A stretch of 64,000 nt of DNA from Buxus sempervirens (taxonomy: Eukaryota; Streptophyta; Magnoliopsida; Buxales; Buxaceae). The DNA lies in the NCBI GenBank assembly GCA_947561395.2, contig OX387195.1, positions 27,171,126-27,235,125 of the forward strand. Reading direction: 5' to 3'. Made by a program: the position numbers and the translations under genes. The notes below the pieces were generated by a model that saw only the letters and a program-made list of their open reading frames with translations, made no database searches and was not told where the DNA came from. Positions 38,066 through 51,444 of the stretch are shown here, in pieces (within the stretch, counting starts at the first letter, position 1; each line of letters opens with the position of its first letter).

Positions 38066-40178
38066 AATTTTGATGGGGGTTTCTCCAGTTAATCAAACAT
38101 GAAAGAACCAGTTAAGCTTAAGCAACCTTTGTTTTTTCTCAAATTAAAAAATTAGCAGTAAGATTAATTAAACAAATTAATAAACCCACTTCATACAACA
38201 GTTTACAATTAGGGAATATTTTGATATACTTTACTTAGATGCTACGTGAGGCACTCCCATGCAATGCATCTCATGTATTCACCCTTATTAATTAACATTG
38301 CTACTCACTATTAATCCAGACAAGTAAACCTTACACAAAGGCAACATTGAAGCATATCTTATATGAGTTTATTCAATTTAATCAAAGATCTGCATGTGTT
38401 CGGTACGTGATCTAGGCAGTCTGCTGGTAGTTTTGACTAACATATTTTGCCTAAGATTAGTGCCACTTGATCATGCTTTAAGAAGAGTTTTTATTTTTAT
38501 TTTTATTTTTATTTTTGGGATAATAATGTTTAAGGAGATTAGAATAATAGGGTGAGAGGTGATGAATTTAGAACAATTTAAAATGATTATTAGCTGTCGT
38601 AGTTTTGATGGATAAGCAATCTCCATGTCTCATTGGTACTTAGTTGGATTGAAGTCAAGAAGCCCTTAAGCTGACTCTTTGGCTATAGGTTGATTGGTTT
38701 TAAAGAACAGAAAGAGAGGATTACAAGCAAGAAGAAGATTAATTTTTAATGAGAAATGGATGAAATAAAAGAGGAAATGTGAAGTTATAAACCCAAGACA
38801 CTCTATGAAGTCAATGTCAAAGGTTTGCTTGTGGTTTAAGGAGGGCGTAAAGCTTGGCCCCAATGTATCCTCGAACATGGGCACTATGCTCGCCTTTGGC
38901 TGAATCCAATGCAACTTGCATGTATTAATTATAAACAAAATATATGGATCGTTTAACATATTTATTTTTAAGACATATAATTGGTATCTTTTTTTTTTTT
39001 TTGTTCAATTAGGATTGACCCGATTCAGTTACAGATTTCTACTCCCATAATTTGCCTATTACAGAAGAAGGTGAAGATTTTGAATATGTAGAGTTGTGGG
39101 ATGATATAGTCTGCGGCCATTTATTGCTGCTATTTATACAGCAACCCGGCCTGAGATGCTGTCACATGTAACATCTTACAGTTTCAGGATTTATTGAACA
39201 TTTTTTTTACATTTTCAAAAACAAAATCTCTACAACGGATGGATGCTCCATGTGTCAAAACCTGAATCAAACTGCACCAAAAGCAGCTGCAATTAATGGT
39301 GGCTGACGATTTCAAAATGAATTTCACCCCATAAATTTCTTTGAAAGATTCTAATTGTGTAAAAGCACCCTTTGGGAAGTATTTTTTTTTTCTTCAAAAT
39401 AACCTTATAATGTCATTTTGTCTTATATTTATATATGTAATTTATCTTTTTTTTTTATCTACATGTAGTATTGCAAGTGCACTTGGCTACCAATAACATA
39501 ACCAGGCCTAGTTTAGCTTCAACCGTTTGGGCTATTAAGCCTATTATGTGGTTAAGATAGCCTATGCCCATTAAATGGGCCAGGATCAAATGGATTAAAC
39601 CCAACCTGAACCTTATTATTAATGCATTAATAAACCTCATCTCTTACAGACAATACATCATCTGAATTAAGAAAATAAGTCTCCAAACAAACCCAATAAT
39701 TTATTCCTTACATGGATACAAATAAATATCTCACAGACATGTCTTTGACCAGAAGAATTACTATTTGTTTATTTTGTGGGGGAATTTGGTTGTTAGTGTT
39801 AGTTTTCCAAAATAATTCAGATTCAGTTGGTTAATTCTTGAAAATTGAGAATTAGTGATACTTTTTTCAAATAATTGAAATTCAATCTCATTTTACTGCT
39901 CATAAAGACTTTCTTCCAACAATGTCCTCAAAAGACTTTGAAAACCTTTTCACTCATTTAGGTACAAGTGAGGTTTGTAAGTCTCTTTGAGGGTATTTTT
40001 GGAAGAAATTTTTCATGAATAATAAAATGACACTGAATCTCAATTATGTGAATAAATTATCACTAATTCTCAATTTTCAGGAATTGGTAGACTAAATTTG
40101 AATTATTTTGAAAAAAATCGCTAAAAACCAAATTTCTCTTATTTTGTGTGGGGGGAACTGAGCAGGAGAAAAGAAAAA
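38066..40178. other. Spacer between the two peroxidase genes
   Basis: No gene recognised. It holds a (TTTTA)n run at about 38487-38518, a T-rich run near 38990-39003, and a MULE-type MITE at 39779-40138 that ends only 40 bases beyond the stop codon of the second peroxidase. Confidence 0.45.
39779..40138. mobile_element. MULE-type MITE with 10-bp target duplication (family B)
   Basis: The ends are inverted: GGGGAATTTGGTTGTTAGTG on the left, and GAGAAATTTGGTTTTTAGCG when the right end is read backwards. TTATTTTGTG flanks it at 39769-39778 and 40139-40148. The arms stay complementary for about 150 bp (AATTGAGAATTAGTGATA is shared). A related copy sits at 53569-53852, sharing GACTTTCTTC-CAATGTCCTCAAAAGACTTTG and GGTACAAGTGAGGTTTG. 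Confidence 0.85.
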
Positions 40179-41747
<1,569 letters not shown>

Positions 41748-41751
41748 TTTC

Positions 41752-41756
<5 letters not shown>

Positions 41757-41800
<44 letters not shown>
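41757..41800. repeat. (CT)n microsatellite in the leader of the second peroxidase
   Basis: About 22 CT units; the peroxidase transcript strand reads (GA)n, ending nine bases before the start codon. Confidence 0.95.
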
Positions 41801-41802
<2 letters not shown>

Positions 41803-41845
41803 AACCAGCAGTGCCGTGATCACAATTCACGAACCATGCATCGAT

Positions 41846-41855
41846 CCTTATATAC
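41846..41855 (-). promoter_or_regulatory. TATA-box candidate of the second peroxidase
   Basis: The minus strand reads GTATATAAGG, about 100 bases upstream of ATG 41747. Confidence 0.6.
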
Positions 41856-42732
41856 AAAGCTAAAGTCCTTTCCCGCTTAAACTGTCATTGTTGGATTCAT
41901 GGTTAAAAACAAAGAAAAAATCATTTTAATAATATAAAAGCACCATCAGATCATATCCAGGAAGATTTCGTAAGTTTTGCTTTGGCGTGTAAACTTTTGT
42001 TTGACAATAAATATATATAAACGGTTGTTAAGGATTCTACTGCTCTCTCACTTGTGAGATAGAGCTTGATTAATTTGATTCCAAAAGCTGGATCTGCTCC
42101 ATTACCTACAATGGCCTGATGAAATGGTGCTTTCAGCCACTCCAGTAAGCTGGACTTGGACCTTGTAAAGTTGTTGGGACGTGACCCTTGAGCACAAGGA
42201 TTCCAGAACTATCTTCCCATAGTACATGTTATTAAAATTTGTAACATGTCCCTAATAGTCAAATTCATCATATTAAAAAACTAATTAAGTTTTTGGATTT
42301 TTTTTAGGGGTCATGTCATCTGAGGGGTTTCAGCCTTTAGGAGTAGAGATGGCAACGGTTCGGTTAAAACTGATAAACCAAACTGAACCAAATCTATTAG
42401 GATCGGTTTTGGATTGTCCTTAAAACAGTTTCTTGTTTGGTTTCCATTGGTCAAAGCAAACCAATTACATATACACACGTATTTAAGTCAAACCACGTCC
42501 GATCATGGATGATTCGGTTTATTAAGACAGTTTTTGGTTTGTATTAATTTGTTTCGGTTTGGTTTTCGTATTAAGAAAAAAAACCAGAGTTGGCTTTGGG
42601 ATGTTTTAATTAATTCGTTTTGATTTTTGTCTTTTTCTTGAAATATTTACTAGTTTATAATTTGAATATTGGTATAGATTCGTCTTTAAATGTACAAGTT
42701 GATTAGTTTTTTTTAGATAAAGTGGGTATACC

Positions 42733-42868
42733 ATTATTAATATACTCTAAGCATATCTATTTTTTAAATTGAAATTTGATTAGGTTTTAATACTTTGATT
42801 ATTAATATACTCTAAGCATATCTATTTTTGAAATTAAAATTTGACTAGGTTTTAATACTTTGATTATC
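42733..42868. repeat. 65-bp tandem duplication
   Basis: ATTATTAATATACTCTAAGC begins at 42733 and again at 42798; both copies run through CATATCTATTTTT, TTTGA-TAGGTTTTAATAC and TTTGATTAT with a few substitutions. Confidence 0.85.
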
Positions 42869-43870
42869 AAAAAAGTAAAAGAAAATTTGGTGGTTAGATG
42901 ATACGACCGTGTACGAGACGAGAAAGTTCTTTTTTAAAAGTACTTGCCCATATGTGGTCAATGGTACATAGTTTGATATTAAGTACTTATCACCTCAATT
43001 AGATGGGTAATTAACATCAGGAATAGATGGAAATTTGGAAATTAAGCAAGAGCACGTCTATACTATTTTACGAAGACACGAATTTTTTTTTCTTTTAATC
43101 ATTGTCTTGAGATCAAATAGTATCTATATCCTCTCTTTTCTTCTTATTAGTCAAGCTTTAATAATAAATAAATCCCTTTTTTTCTCATGTTCTTTATTTT
43201 GGTTTTCTCTAAAATATATATTTTTTGGTATGATCGGGTTAGAAACATAGGGGGATTGGCACATAACCGGGACTCACGCACATTTTTTGATGAGGGTGAT
43301 ACTAGATCCCATGACTTATGCTATTACTAACATGGTCCTTACCACCAAAGCAGGCTGTGCCCTCGTTTTCTCTAGAATATTGTGTGCAGCCCTCTGCTGC
43401 CGGCCCATTGGGTTGACTCAAATATGACTTGGAACTCGGTTGAGTTAGACTAACTCAGCTAGGATATCGGGTTGACTCAATTATTTAAGGTTAATTCAAA
43501 TTCAAAACTGGGATCTTGTATTCAGCATTTTGATGGTCAAGGCTTAATGCCTAGTCCACCTACATATAATTTTGCTCGCTTTGCATTAAGACCATGTTGG
43601 ATTACTTAGAAGGCTTTTTGTGATGGTGATTAATATGTGAGGGCTATTGGTGTAGGTGTTGTTGATAACCAAATTAGACATTGATAAGTAAAGCTAATAG
43701 AAGATTTGAGAATGCCAAATGGGGTTTGATGGGTTTGCAATTTAAAGGGTAAATCCTAAGCAATGACTTTGCTGCCTTATTTCCTTGAAACAGGATGATG
43801 ACATTTATAATTATCTTAAAAGGCTTTTCTCACCTACAGAGGCTAGAGTGAGAGACACTTGGCAAAAAAT

Positions 43871-44322
43871 GGGAAATTTAATTTTTAGTGGTACTTTATC
43901 AAACTATTTAAGATTTAGCCGGCAAAGTTTTGAGTTTTAACTTTTAGTACACATTTATCAAAATAATTAATTTTTAGTGCAATTTCATATTACAAATCAA
44001 CTATTCCAAAAATGCCCTTACGTCACTTATCCAAATGACTTGTATAAGTCACTTTATTGACTTGTACAAGTTAATTTTTGACTTGTACAAGTCATTTTAT
44101 TACTTGTACAAGTTTAAAATGGCTTGTACAAGTCAATTTATTGCTTGTACAAGTCTCGGAAGTAAATTGTATAAGGGTATTTTTGGAAGAATTTATTTGT
44201 AACATTGAAATGACACTAAAAATTAATTATTTTGATAAAGGTGTATTAAAAGTTAAAACTCAAAACTTTGCCGATTAAATCTTAAATAGTTTGATAAAGT
44301 ATCACTAAAAATTAAAATTCCC
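43871..44322. mobile_element. Hairpin MITE (family C) with a palindrome array inside
   Basis: The left end GGGAAATTTAATTTTTAGTG and the right end read backwards GGGAATTTTAATTTTTAGTG match, and the arms stay complementary through CTTTATCAAACTATTTAAGA and CGGCAAAGTTTTGAG (over 70 bp). The centre holds six copies of ACTTGTA(C/T)AAGT at about 44036-44156. I found no clean target duplication. A diverged relative lies at 44797-45155. Confidence 0.75.
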
Positions 44323-44796
44323 AAGAATTAATAAGAAAGACAAGTATGCAGAAATGCAGTCTCCTAAACCATTTAGTACTTTTTTTTGGGTAATATAAAC
44401 CATTTAGTACTTCTGATCAACTAAGTTGTGATACATGCAGTATTGCAAACCTTGTAAATTCCTTTGGAATAGTGGTTGACTCTAATGAATGATCTGGGAC
44501 CCTAATCCATCTCCTACAATTATGAGGTCATGATAGGCATAGGGAACATAACCCACATTTTTTCACATGATTAACACTTAGTTTTGCTAACACTAACATG
44601 TCAATAACTTTATGTTGGAAACAAGACCAACAAGTCTACATCCATCAATCTTCATATATATGTATTTATTTTATCTTTCATATCTTATTGTTGTCAACAT
44701 GCTTGACATGACCCATAAAATAGGAAAAATAAAAAAAAATGCAAGATCAAAGGCATGAGTGCATTTGCGAAACCCAACCCAAAGATTCACCGTACA

Positions 44797-45155
44797 TTTT
44801 CAAAATAATTAAGATTCAGTCAGCAAAGTTTTGAATTTTAACTTTTAATTAACCTTTATCAAAAGAAATAATTTTTAATGACATTTTATTATTACAAATC
44901 AACTATTCAAAAAATGTCATTACATCACTCATCCAAATGGCTTGTACAAATCATTCACTCAAGGTACAAATCATTTTATTACTTGTATAATTCTTGAAAG
45001 TGAGTTGTATACGGGTATTTTTGGAAGAATTTATTGATAAAAGTAAAATATCATTAAAAATTAATTATTTTGATAAAGATTCATTAAAAATTAAAACTCA
45101 AAACTTATATTAACTAAATCTTAATTATTTTGAAAATATTACTAAAAGTTAATTT
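44797..45155. mobile_element. Degenerate relative of the family C MITE
   Basis: It shares with 43871-44322 the words GCAAAGTTTTGA, TTACAAATCAACTATTC, TCATCCAAATGGCTTGTACAA-like and GTATTTTTGGAAGAATTTATT in the same order. Its ends (TTTTCAAAATAATTAAGATT and its complement) are inverted but shorter. Confidence 0.65.
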
Positions 45156-45349
45156 TCCTACCCAAAAATTCACCAACTCAACCCAATTTGGGTTAGTTGG
45201 TTTGGACTTTGTAATAGGCCTACAAATGGGCTGCTCCAAACTTGGATTGGCTTATTTGGGTTGGACTTTGTTCTAGTATTTTAAATGCTGGTCCATATTT
45301 GCATTAAATACCAAATTTTTTTGCATCTTTAATGGTATCAGTATTGTTT

Positions 45350-45480
45350 TTTTTTTTTTGACATAAAACCCAGATGAGGATTATATATTAAAACGGGACA
45401 AAACGTGGGGTAGACCTCCCCATACAGTCATCATGAACCAGGTGTACAAGCTCATGCGGGACCTGGTTCATCCAACAACA
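45350..45480 (-). mobile_element. Possible 3' tail of a retroelement (poly(A) on the minus strand)
   Basis: The plus strand has an 11-T run followed by GACATAAAACCCAGATGAGG; read on the minus strand it is a 3' end followed by poly(A). AACCAGGT-GTACAAGCTCATGCGGGACCTGGTT forms a short inverted repeat inside. No coding part was seen. A LINE or processed transcript tail is a guess. Confidence 0.3.
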
Positions 45481-46827
45481 AGAAAACTTATTTAAAACCA
45501 ACATTGTACCAAGATTTTAAATGGGTTGGGATTGTTCCCATTAATGCCTCCAAAATTGAAAATTTTAAGCGCTTTTGTGCTCTTCCAAGAACAAAAAATG
45601 TCAGTTTTGATTGTCATTCATGTTTGCTCACATAATGCTCACTCGGAGTCGGGACCATAAAAAAACTATAGATGGGATATACATAACGATCTTGTCTGCC
45701 ACTGTTTTCCTCGTTTTCAAGGCAAAAAGAGAAAGACAAGACGACAGGATAAAGAAAATGGGACCAGAAGAAATTTCTCTGCGTTTCCTTCCACCTCGTG
45801 TTCTCTCCTTTAAGCTCCTACCTGCAACTTTTTTGTTCGGAGCTCCTATCTATCATATATTTCCATGCAATCCTTTCCTTGTTATTATTGTTTTTTGTTT
45901 TTCTGTGATCTTGACCAGAGCTGGCAAGGCCCACGTACCCAACTTATGTACGCATGGTTTTTAAATGATTTTGGATCATTGTGACGTGGTGTATTAATAT
46001 GTTAGGTTAACCCCACTTGAATATCCTGTATTTTTTTTTGAAATATGTTATAGTTTTACCTGACCTAATTAGTTGAGGTTGAGCCCAACCCCACCTACCT
46101 TTTGCCAGCCGGCTCCTTGTATTTATTAGTAGTTTTAAAAATTTTCAATAAGTAAGAACTCCCTTTTGTGTGTATATATGAGTGTGTGTGCACGTGTGCA
46201 TATCTCTGTATTAGCAATGGCTCGATCAATACGGTATGGATCCACTATGATTCGAATTCATACTAAAAGGAAAAAAAATTTGATATCTGAATTCAATCCG
46301 AAATCCGACGGATCTTTTATACTTGAATTTGAATTCGAAACCAAATAAATACACAATATCCAAATTCAAATATTCGACCCAAAAGTTTAAGCTTGATTCG
46401 AATTCGAATCGAATGGAATAACCGAAATCCGAATTTGATTCGATTTAAATCTAAAACCCTAAAATCAATTTTAACTATTAAAGCAAATTTTAATAAGGTT
46501 TGTTCAACAGTGATTTATACAATTAAATGATCTAACTTGTCTCTAATCTGGGTTAATATTGTTATTCAATATTTTACACTTAGATGTTGCTTTGGGTTGG
46601 GCCTCACATTGAGTGATAGTTGTCAGGGAGTAGTGGCATGATATTTCCATCAACACTGAGGGTATTCTGGGGACAACGGGAATAAAATAAGCTTTAATTT
46701 TGAAATAGGTGGCCGTTTGAAACTTTTAACGCTTCGGAGTTCGGACTTCAAACGGCACTTCAGTGCACGCAACGAGACCCTGTTTGAATTTAAAGCTCTT
46801 CAAAGCTCTATCTTTCCATTTGAACAG

Positions 46828-46839
46828 AGAGAGAGAGAA

Positions 46840-46876
<37 letters not shown>
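46828..46876. repeat. (GA)n microsatellite abutting the RopGAP start codon
   Basis: A GA run, once interrupted by AAAGAA, ends immediately before ATG 46877. A (TC)n run follows exon 1 in the first intron (47204-47234). Confidence 0.9.
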
Positions 46877-46883
<7 letters not shown>

Positions 46884-47200
46884 GAGTCGTTATGGTTACA
46901 AAGGGTGGTAGTTGCAGAGGAGAAGGTGGTGAGAAGGGAGCGATACCAACAAAAGGAGCCGAAGACCAGAACCAGCACTCTCTCGTTGCAGTTTTCTTGG
47001 CAGCTCTTAGAAGGTCCATGGTGGCCTGCCGCGTAGAGAGACAAGACGACGTTGTCTCTGCTATTCAACACATGGACATTGGATGGCCAACCAATGTTCG
47101 CCACATTACTCATGTTACCTTCGATCGCTTTAACGGATTCCTCGGTCTTCCGGTCGAGTTCGAAGTCGAGATCCCCTGCAGAGTCCCCAGTGCCAGGTCT

Positions 47201-47236
<36 letters not shown>

Positions 47237-48829
47237 AACGCATGGGCTATTCTTAAATTCCTGTAATTTGATATGGGGTTGACCTATATGGTCTTCACAA
47301 ACAACTTTCTGAGACTAGCGTGACCAATTAGTCGAGTTAATTCAACACCAGTGAAGAGAAATGTAGAAAATGGAACCCATGTTGAGGAGTAAACTGGACA
47401 AATTAGATTCTGAGCAAATATTTTCAGTCTTTCTCTATCTTACCTCTCCTCCATGGACCTTTATCATCTTTTCTGTTTATTATGCTTAAGTCTTTTGTCT
47501 GTCTGATCATGCAGTGCTAGCGTATTTGGTGTCTCTCCGGAATCAATGCAATGTTCTTATGATTCTAAAGGGAATAGTGTTCCTACCATACTATTGCTAA
47601 TGCAAGAAAGGCTATACTCTCAAGGAGGGCTGAAGGTATAAACCCTACCAAGACTTATATCTATATACACATGTACACATTCTGGGTCCTAGTTTTTTGA
47701 AGAGATTGTTCTCATTGAACCCCTTTTTTTTGCTTTTGAATTGTGGTTTGTAGGCAGAAGGGATATTTAGAATAAACCCAGAAAACAGCCAAGAGGAGCT
47801 TGTTAGGGACCAGCTGAACAGGGGCATTGTACCAGATGACATTGATGTCCACTGTTTGGCAGGTCTTATAAAGGCCTGGTTTCGAGAGCTTCCGGCGGGA
47901 ATCCTAGATGTGCTTTCACCTGAACAAGTTCTCCAGTGCAACACAGAGGAGGAGTTTATAGAGCTTGTGAAGCAGCTTATGCCAACTCAGACAGCATTGC
48001 TCAACTGGGCCATTGATCTTATGGCTGATGTTGTTGAGGAAGAGGAATCAAACAAGATGAATGCAAGAAATATTGCTATGGTCTTTGCTCCAAATATGAC
48101 TCAGGTAATTAATTCAACAGAAGTTCAGAATAGAACAACAGTGCCTCAATTCAAGCTTTTAAGTAATGAATCGATCTAAACCAAGTGAATTTTTTTGAGC
48201 AGATGTCTGATCCATTGACGGCTCTGATGCACGCTGTTCAAGTGATGAATTTGCTTAAAACCTTGATTGTGAAAACTCTAAGGGAACGGGAAGAAACTGT
48301 GCAAGGAGGAGGAGATTCCCCCTTGTCATCTTGTTCTTCTGACCGGCACACCGTTGAGGACTTTGACAGTCAACAAGAGATGGATACAAGTCGTGAATTG
48401 AGCTGGCGCCCTTCAGATTATGATGACCATGCAAACTATAGCAGTGGAGATGAAGATGGAATTAAGTTATTGAATGAAATTGAAGAATGCTTCTTGAGGC
48501 GATTGGATGAGAAGGAAGAGCTCACAACTCATGGACCTGAGCAATCAGATGGAGATGTGGGGAGAGAACAACATGTCAGTTCCAGAAGCTGCTCTGGCTT
48601 CAATATTGAGTCTGCTTCTTCATTTTCTAACTGCAAGAATGGGAGCTCAGGATGGAGTACAAGTGATGAAGAAGAGTCAGGAAGAAGTGTGATTTTTGTG
48701 GGAGAAACAGCCAACAAAAACAGCCCACCAAAAGAATGTGAAAACGATGGAGACTTGGAAATGGTGGATGGGACAGAGTCCTTACAAGACATTGCATTGC
48801 CTTTGCTTCTTTCTGGTGCTTCCAGTTGA
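46877..48829 (+). CDS. Rho-of-plants (ROP) GTPase-activating protein, CRIB-RhoGAP type
   Basis: Four exons: 46877-47196, 47515-47635, 47754-48104, 48203-48829; 472 aa. ATG 46877 follows the GA leader; the frame is open upstream only because the GA repeat encodes Arg-Glu. The CRIB motif DIGWPTNVRHITHVTFDRF (about 71-89) is followed by FGVSPESMQ and the RhoGAP domain (about 110-290). The arginine finger lies in AEGIFRIN, with later blocks LPAGILDVL and NARNIAMVFAPNM. The C-terminal third is Ser/Asp/Glu-rich (for example SSGDEDG, SDEEESG). RopGAPs speed GTP hydrolysis by ROP GTPases in polar growth and stress signalling (family knowledge). CRIB binding to ROP-GTP is inferred. Length agrees with plant RopGAPs. 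Confidence 0.95.
47204..47234. repeat. (TC)n microsatellite in RopGAP intron 1
   Basis: About 15 TC units begin eight bases after the exon 1 donor. The tract is complementary to the (GA)n run in the leader. Confidence 0.9.
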
Positions 48830-49854
48830 CATAGGTTTTGTTGTTATAGAGATTGACAATACTTTATTGCAGGATTTAGTTTTCTTTCTGCAGCCACGCT
48901 TGTGCCTGTAAATTAATACTTTGTGTTGGTCTTTGGTGAAACCCACAAAGGGTTGAGAATGTTTGCTTGTGCTTGATTGGGGTCCTTGTTCAGCTTTGGG
49001 CTGAAGTTGAGCTTGTTTTGTATGTTTCCATGGCTAAGGATTTCTGACTTGCTTTCTGATGTGTAATGGTGACTCTTCAGAAAGCAACTTGTTGTTTCTT
49101 GTGCTTTATTTTATCAAAACAAGGGTTAAAAATGGTTCCATTGTGGTACAATGTTCTGTATGCTTCAAAGAAAGTGGTCCTCTGATAACAATTGAAGTCT
49201 GCTCAAGTGTCACCATGATTCATACCTAATATCCAAATATAATACTAACAACTACAATTGATAATTAAGTGAGATAATGAAAGAATAAGGAAGATTGCAT
49301 GATTGATTCTTAAAAATATACCTGGTGTACAAAAGGAAGAGGGTATAAGATCCATCCTCACCAATCAATGTGTCCATCAAAATTAGCTGGATAAGATCTG
49401 TATAGAATTTTCTACAGGTTGTCATACCTTGACCGCTCAAGAATACTAGACTATTGATATACTTAGTCGTCTGATCATGTAAAGTTCCGTGAAAGAGATC
49501 TTCAAGTGGGCACTTAATTGTGACATCCCTTGCACTAGCCTTCAGTTACTTTGGTTTTCTCCAGTGTTTCTTTCTTCTTATCGATAATCCTTACAAGAGC
49601 ATATGCCATCGTTGAAATTATAGAACATGATCCAATCACGAATCACTATTTCCCCAGGTGCATACCTTCAACAGTAACCTAGCCACATTATTGCAGTCAA
49701 CACATATTTGGAGATTTTCACAATCTTAACTGTAAATCCGAGATGTCTGCTAATAAGGGCCAAGCCAATCGCTAGCTTCTCAGTGTAATTCCCTAGTCCT
49801 TGCCGTTTCTCTTCCTCTGCATCACACATCATTACATAGAACAGACATGTCTGC
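48830..49854. other. RopGAP 3' UTR and convergent spacer
   Basis: The RopGAP (plus) and PPR (minus) genes converge. The first 300 bases or so look like 3' UTR. No gene seen. Confidence 0.45.
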
Positions 49855-51444
49855 CTAATACCCTTCGTTTCTTATCTGCCTTGTCAACTCCTCAAGTTCT
49901 TTGCAAATTTCAGCATATCTATGGTAAGATTTATCTCGTGAAATAAACTCATGAATTGTGTTGTTCACCTCAATTAAACTGGAACCTGGCACCTTCTTAA
50001 TACCCTCATACTTCATGATATTCCTCATTTTCTCAACATCACTCCATCTTCCAGCTGAAGCATATAAATTTGATAGAAGCACATGGTCTCCGCTGCTATG
50101 AGCTTCCATTTCTAAAACAACTTTTTCTGCCAGTACAACATCCTTGTGAAGTCTACAAGCTCCAAGCAAAGCCCTCCAGACAACCACATCTGGCGTGATT
50201 GGCATACTTCTAATAATCTCTGCAGCTTCCTCCAGAATTCCACATCTCCCAAGAAGATCCACCATACAAGAATAGTGCTCCAATACCAGATTGACTCCAT
50301 ACTCTTTTACAGTGCGATGGAAATGTTTCCTACCTTCCTCTATAAACCCTCCATGGCTACATGCCAAAAGCACTCCAACAAATGTGACTTCATCAGGTCT
50401 GACACTTCTATCTTTTCTCATTCTATGAAACATTTCCAAGGCTTGTTCAGCCTTGCCATTCATGGCCAATCCATTGATGAGAGCATTCCAAGTACAAGTA
50501 TTCTTCTCCTTCAAACATGAAAAAACCTCTAGAGCAATCTGTGGTACCCCACACTTGACATACATATCAATCAATGCAGAACCCAAGAATGAATCCAACA
50601 TACACTTGTTCTTTTGAATAAAAACATGGATCCATTTCCCAGTATCCAAAGCTCCAGCACTTGCACAAGCTGACAGAACACTAACAAGAGTGACCGTGTT
50701 TGGTTTAAAGCTCTCAGCCTGCATTCTATGAAATAGATGCAGGGCTTCAATGGGTTTCTGATTTTGTATGTAACAAGATATAATTGCATTCCAGGACACC
50801 AAGTCTCTACTGGGCATCTCCTCAAAAACCCATCTAGCTGCCAGTACATCCCTATTACCAGCAAACCCAGCTATCATAGCAGTCCATGTTACAACGTTAG
50901 GATCATGTACTTGTTTAAAAAGCTGAAATGCTGATCCCATGTGACCAGCCTCGGCATACCCATGAATCATGGTATTAAACGAGACAACATCCCGAAGAGG
51001 CATTTCATCAAACAGATTCCGCGCAGATGTCAATCGATCACACAAAACATAACAACTCATAATTGCATTCATCAGAGAATTGTAATAAATAAACCCGAGC
51101 TTTAGAACCATTAAATGGATTTGACTACTGTGGATAATAGACTTGGACTTAGAAGAGGCCTTGAGAAGGAATTGGTAGGTAAACTTGTCTGGGTCAAATT
51201 GGCGCATTTGAGATGCAAAGACAGAAAATGCATAACTGGGGTAGGATGAATTGGCATAAGCAAGCAGCAGAGAATTGTAAAGGTAGAGAGAAGTGTGTGA
51301 GGATGGGTTTTTGAAGAAGAGCCAGGCATGAACATGTTTGAGTAGTTTGGAAGCTGTGTGAGGATTCTGTAAGAGATTAATGAGATACTGTCTTTGAATC
51401 CGGAAAAAAGATGAGGGGAAGTGTTTATGTCGAGGAAAATGCAT
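49855..51444 (-). CDS. Pentatricopeptide repeat protein, PLS class with E/E+ domain
   Basis: A single exon without introns, 529 aa, from ATG 51444 to TAA 49855; upstream in-frame codons contain no ATG. Repeated PLS-type blocks are visible, for example DVVSFNTMIHGYAEAGHMG, NVVTWTAMIAGFAGNRD, DLVSWNAIISCYIQNQK, NTCTWNALINGLAMNGK and VVVWRALLGACRLHKDV. The end is an E/E+ region (VPGSSLIEVNNTIHEFISRD, then KELEELTRQI) with no DYW deaminase domain. E-class PPR proteins usually specify C-to-U RNA editing sites in plastids or mitochondria with a partner deaminase (family knowledge). The N-terminus is Phe/His/Arg-rich with few acidic residues, in keeping with an organelle import signal. The edited site cannot be read from this window. 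Confidence 0.93.
   Translation of the reverse strand: MHFPRHKHFPSSFFRIQRQYLINLLQNPHTASKLLKHVHAWLFFKNPSSHTSLYLYNSLLLAYANSSYPSYAFSVFASQMRQFDPDKFTYQFLLKASSKSKSIIHSSQIHLMVLKLGFIYYNSLMNAIMSCYVLCDRLTSARNLFDEMPLRDVVSFNTMIHGYAEAGHMGSAFQLFKQVHDPNVVTWTAMIAGFAGNRDVLAARWVFEEMPSRDLVSWNAIISCYIQNQKPIEALHLFHRMQAESFKPNTVTLVSVLSACASAGALDTGKWIHVFIQKNKCMLDSFLGSALIDMYVKCGVPQIALEVFSCLKEKNTCTWNALINGLAMNGKAEQALEMFHRMRKDRSVRPDEVTFVGVLLACSHGGFIEEGRKHFHRTVKEYGVNLVLEHYSCMVDLLGRCGILEEAAEIIRSMPITPDVVVWRALLGACRLHKDVVLAEKVVLEMEAHSSGDHVLLSNLYASAGRWSDVEKMRNIMKYEGIKKVPGSSLIEVNNTIHEFISRDKSYHRYAEICKELEELTRQIRNEGY

Larger units (their letters stand above)
41856..46826. other. Repeat-rich gene desert
   Basis: About 5 kb with no recognisable gene. 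42350-42600 is rich in GGTTCGGTTT/AAACCAAAC words; 42733-42868 is a 65-bp tandem duplication; 43871-44322 and 44797-45155 are related MITEs; about 45350-45480 looks like the tail of a retroelement; 46230-46450 is dense in GAATTC/GAATTCGAAT words. The 117-codon frame at 45611-45964 has no family likeness. Confidence 0.5.

Noticed and set aside
45611..45964. 117-codon plus-strand frame
   Set aside because: No recognisable family, no upstream promoter or intron pattern, and a repeat-rich setting.
46763..46876. Upstream extension of the RopGAP frame
   Set aside because: It is open only because the GA repeat encodes Arg-Glu; ATG 46877 fits the family.
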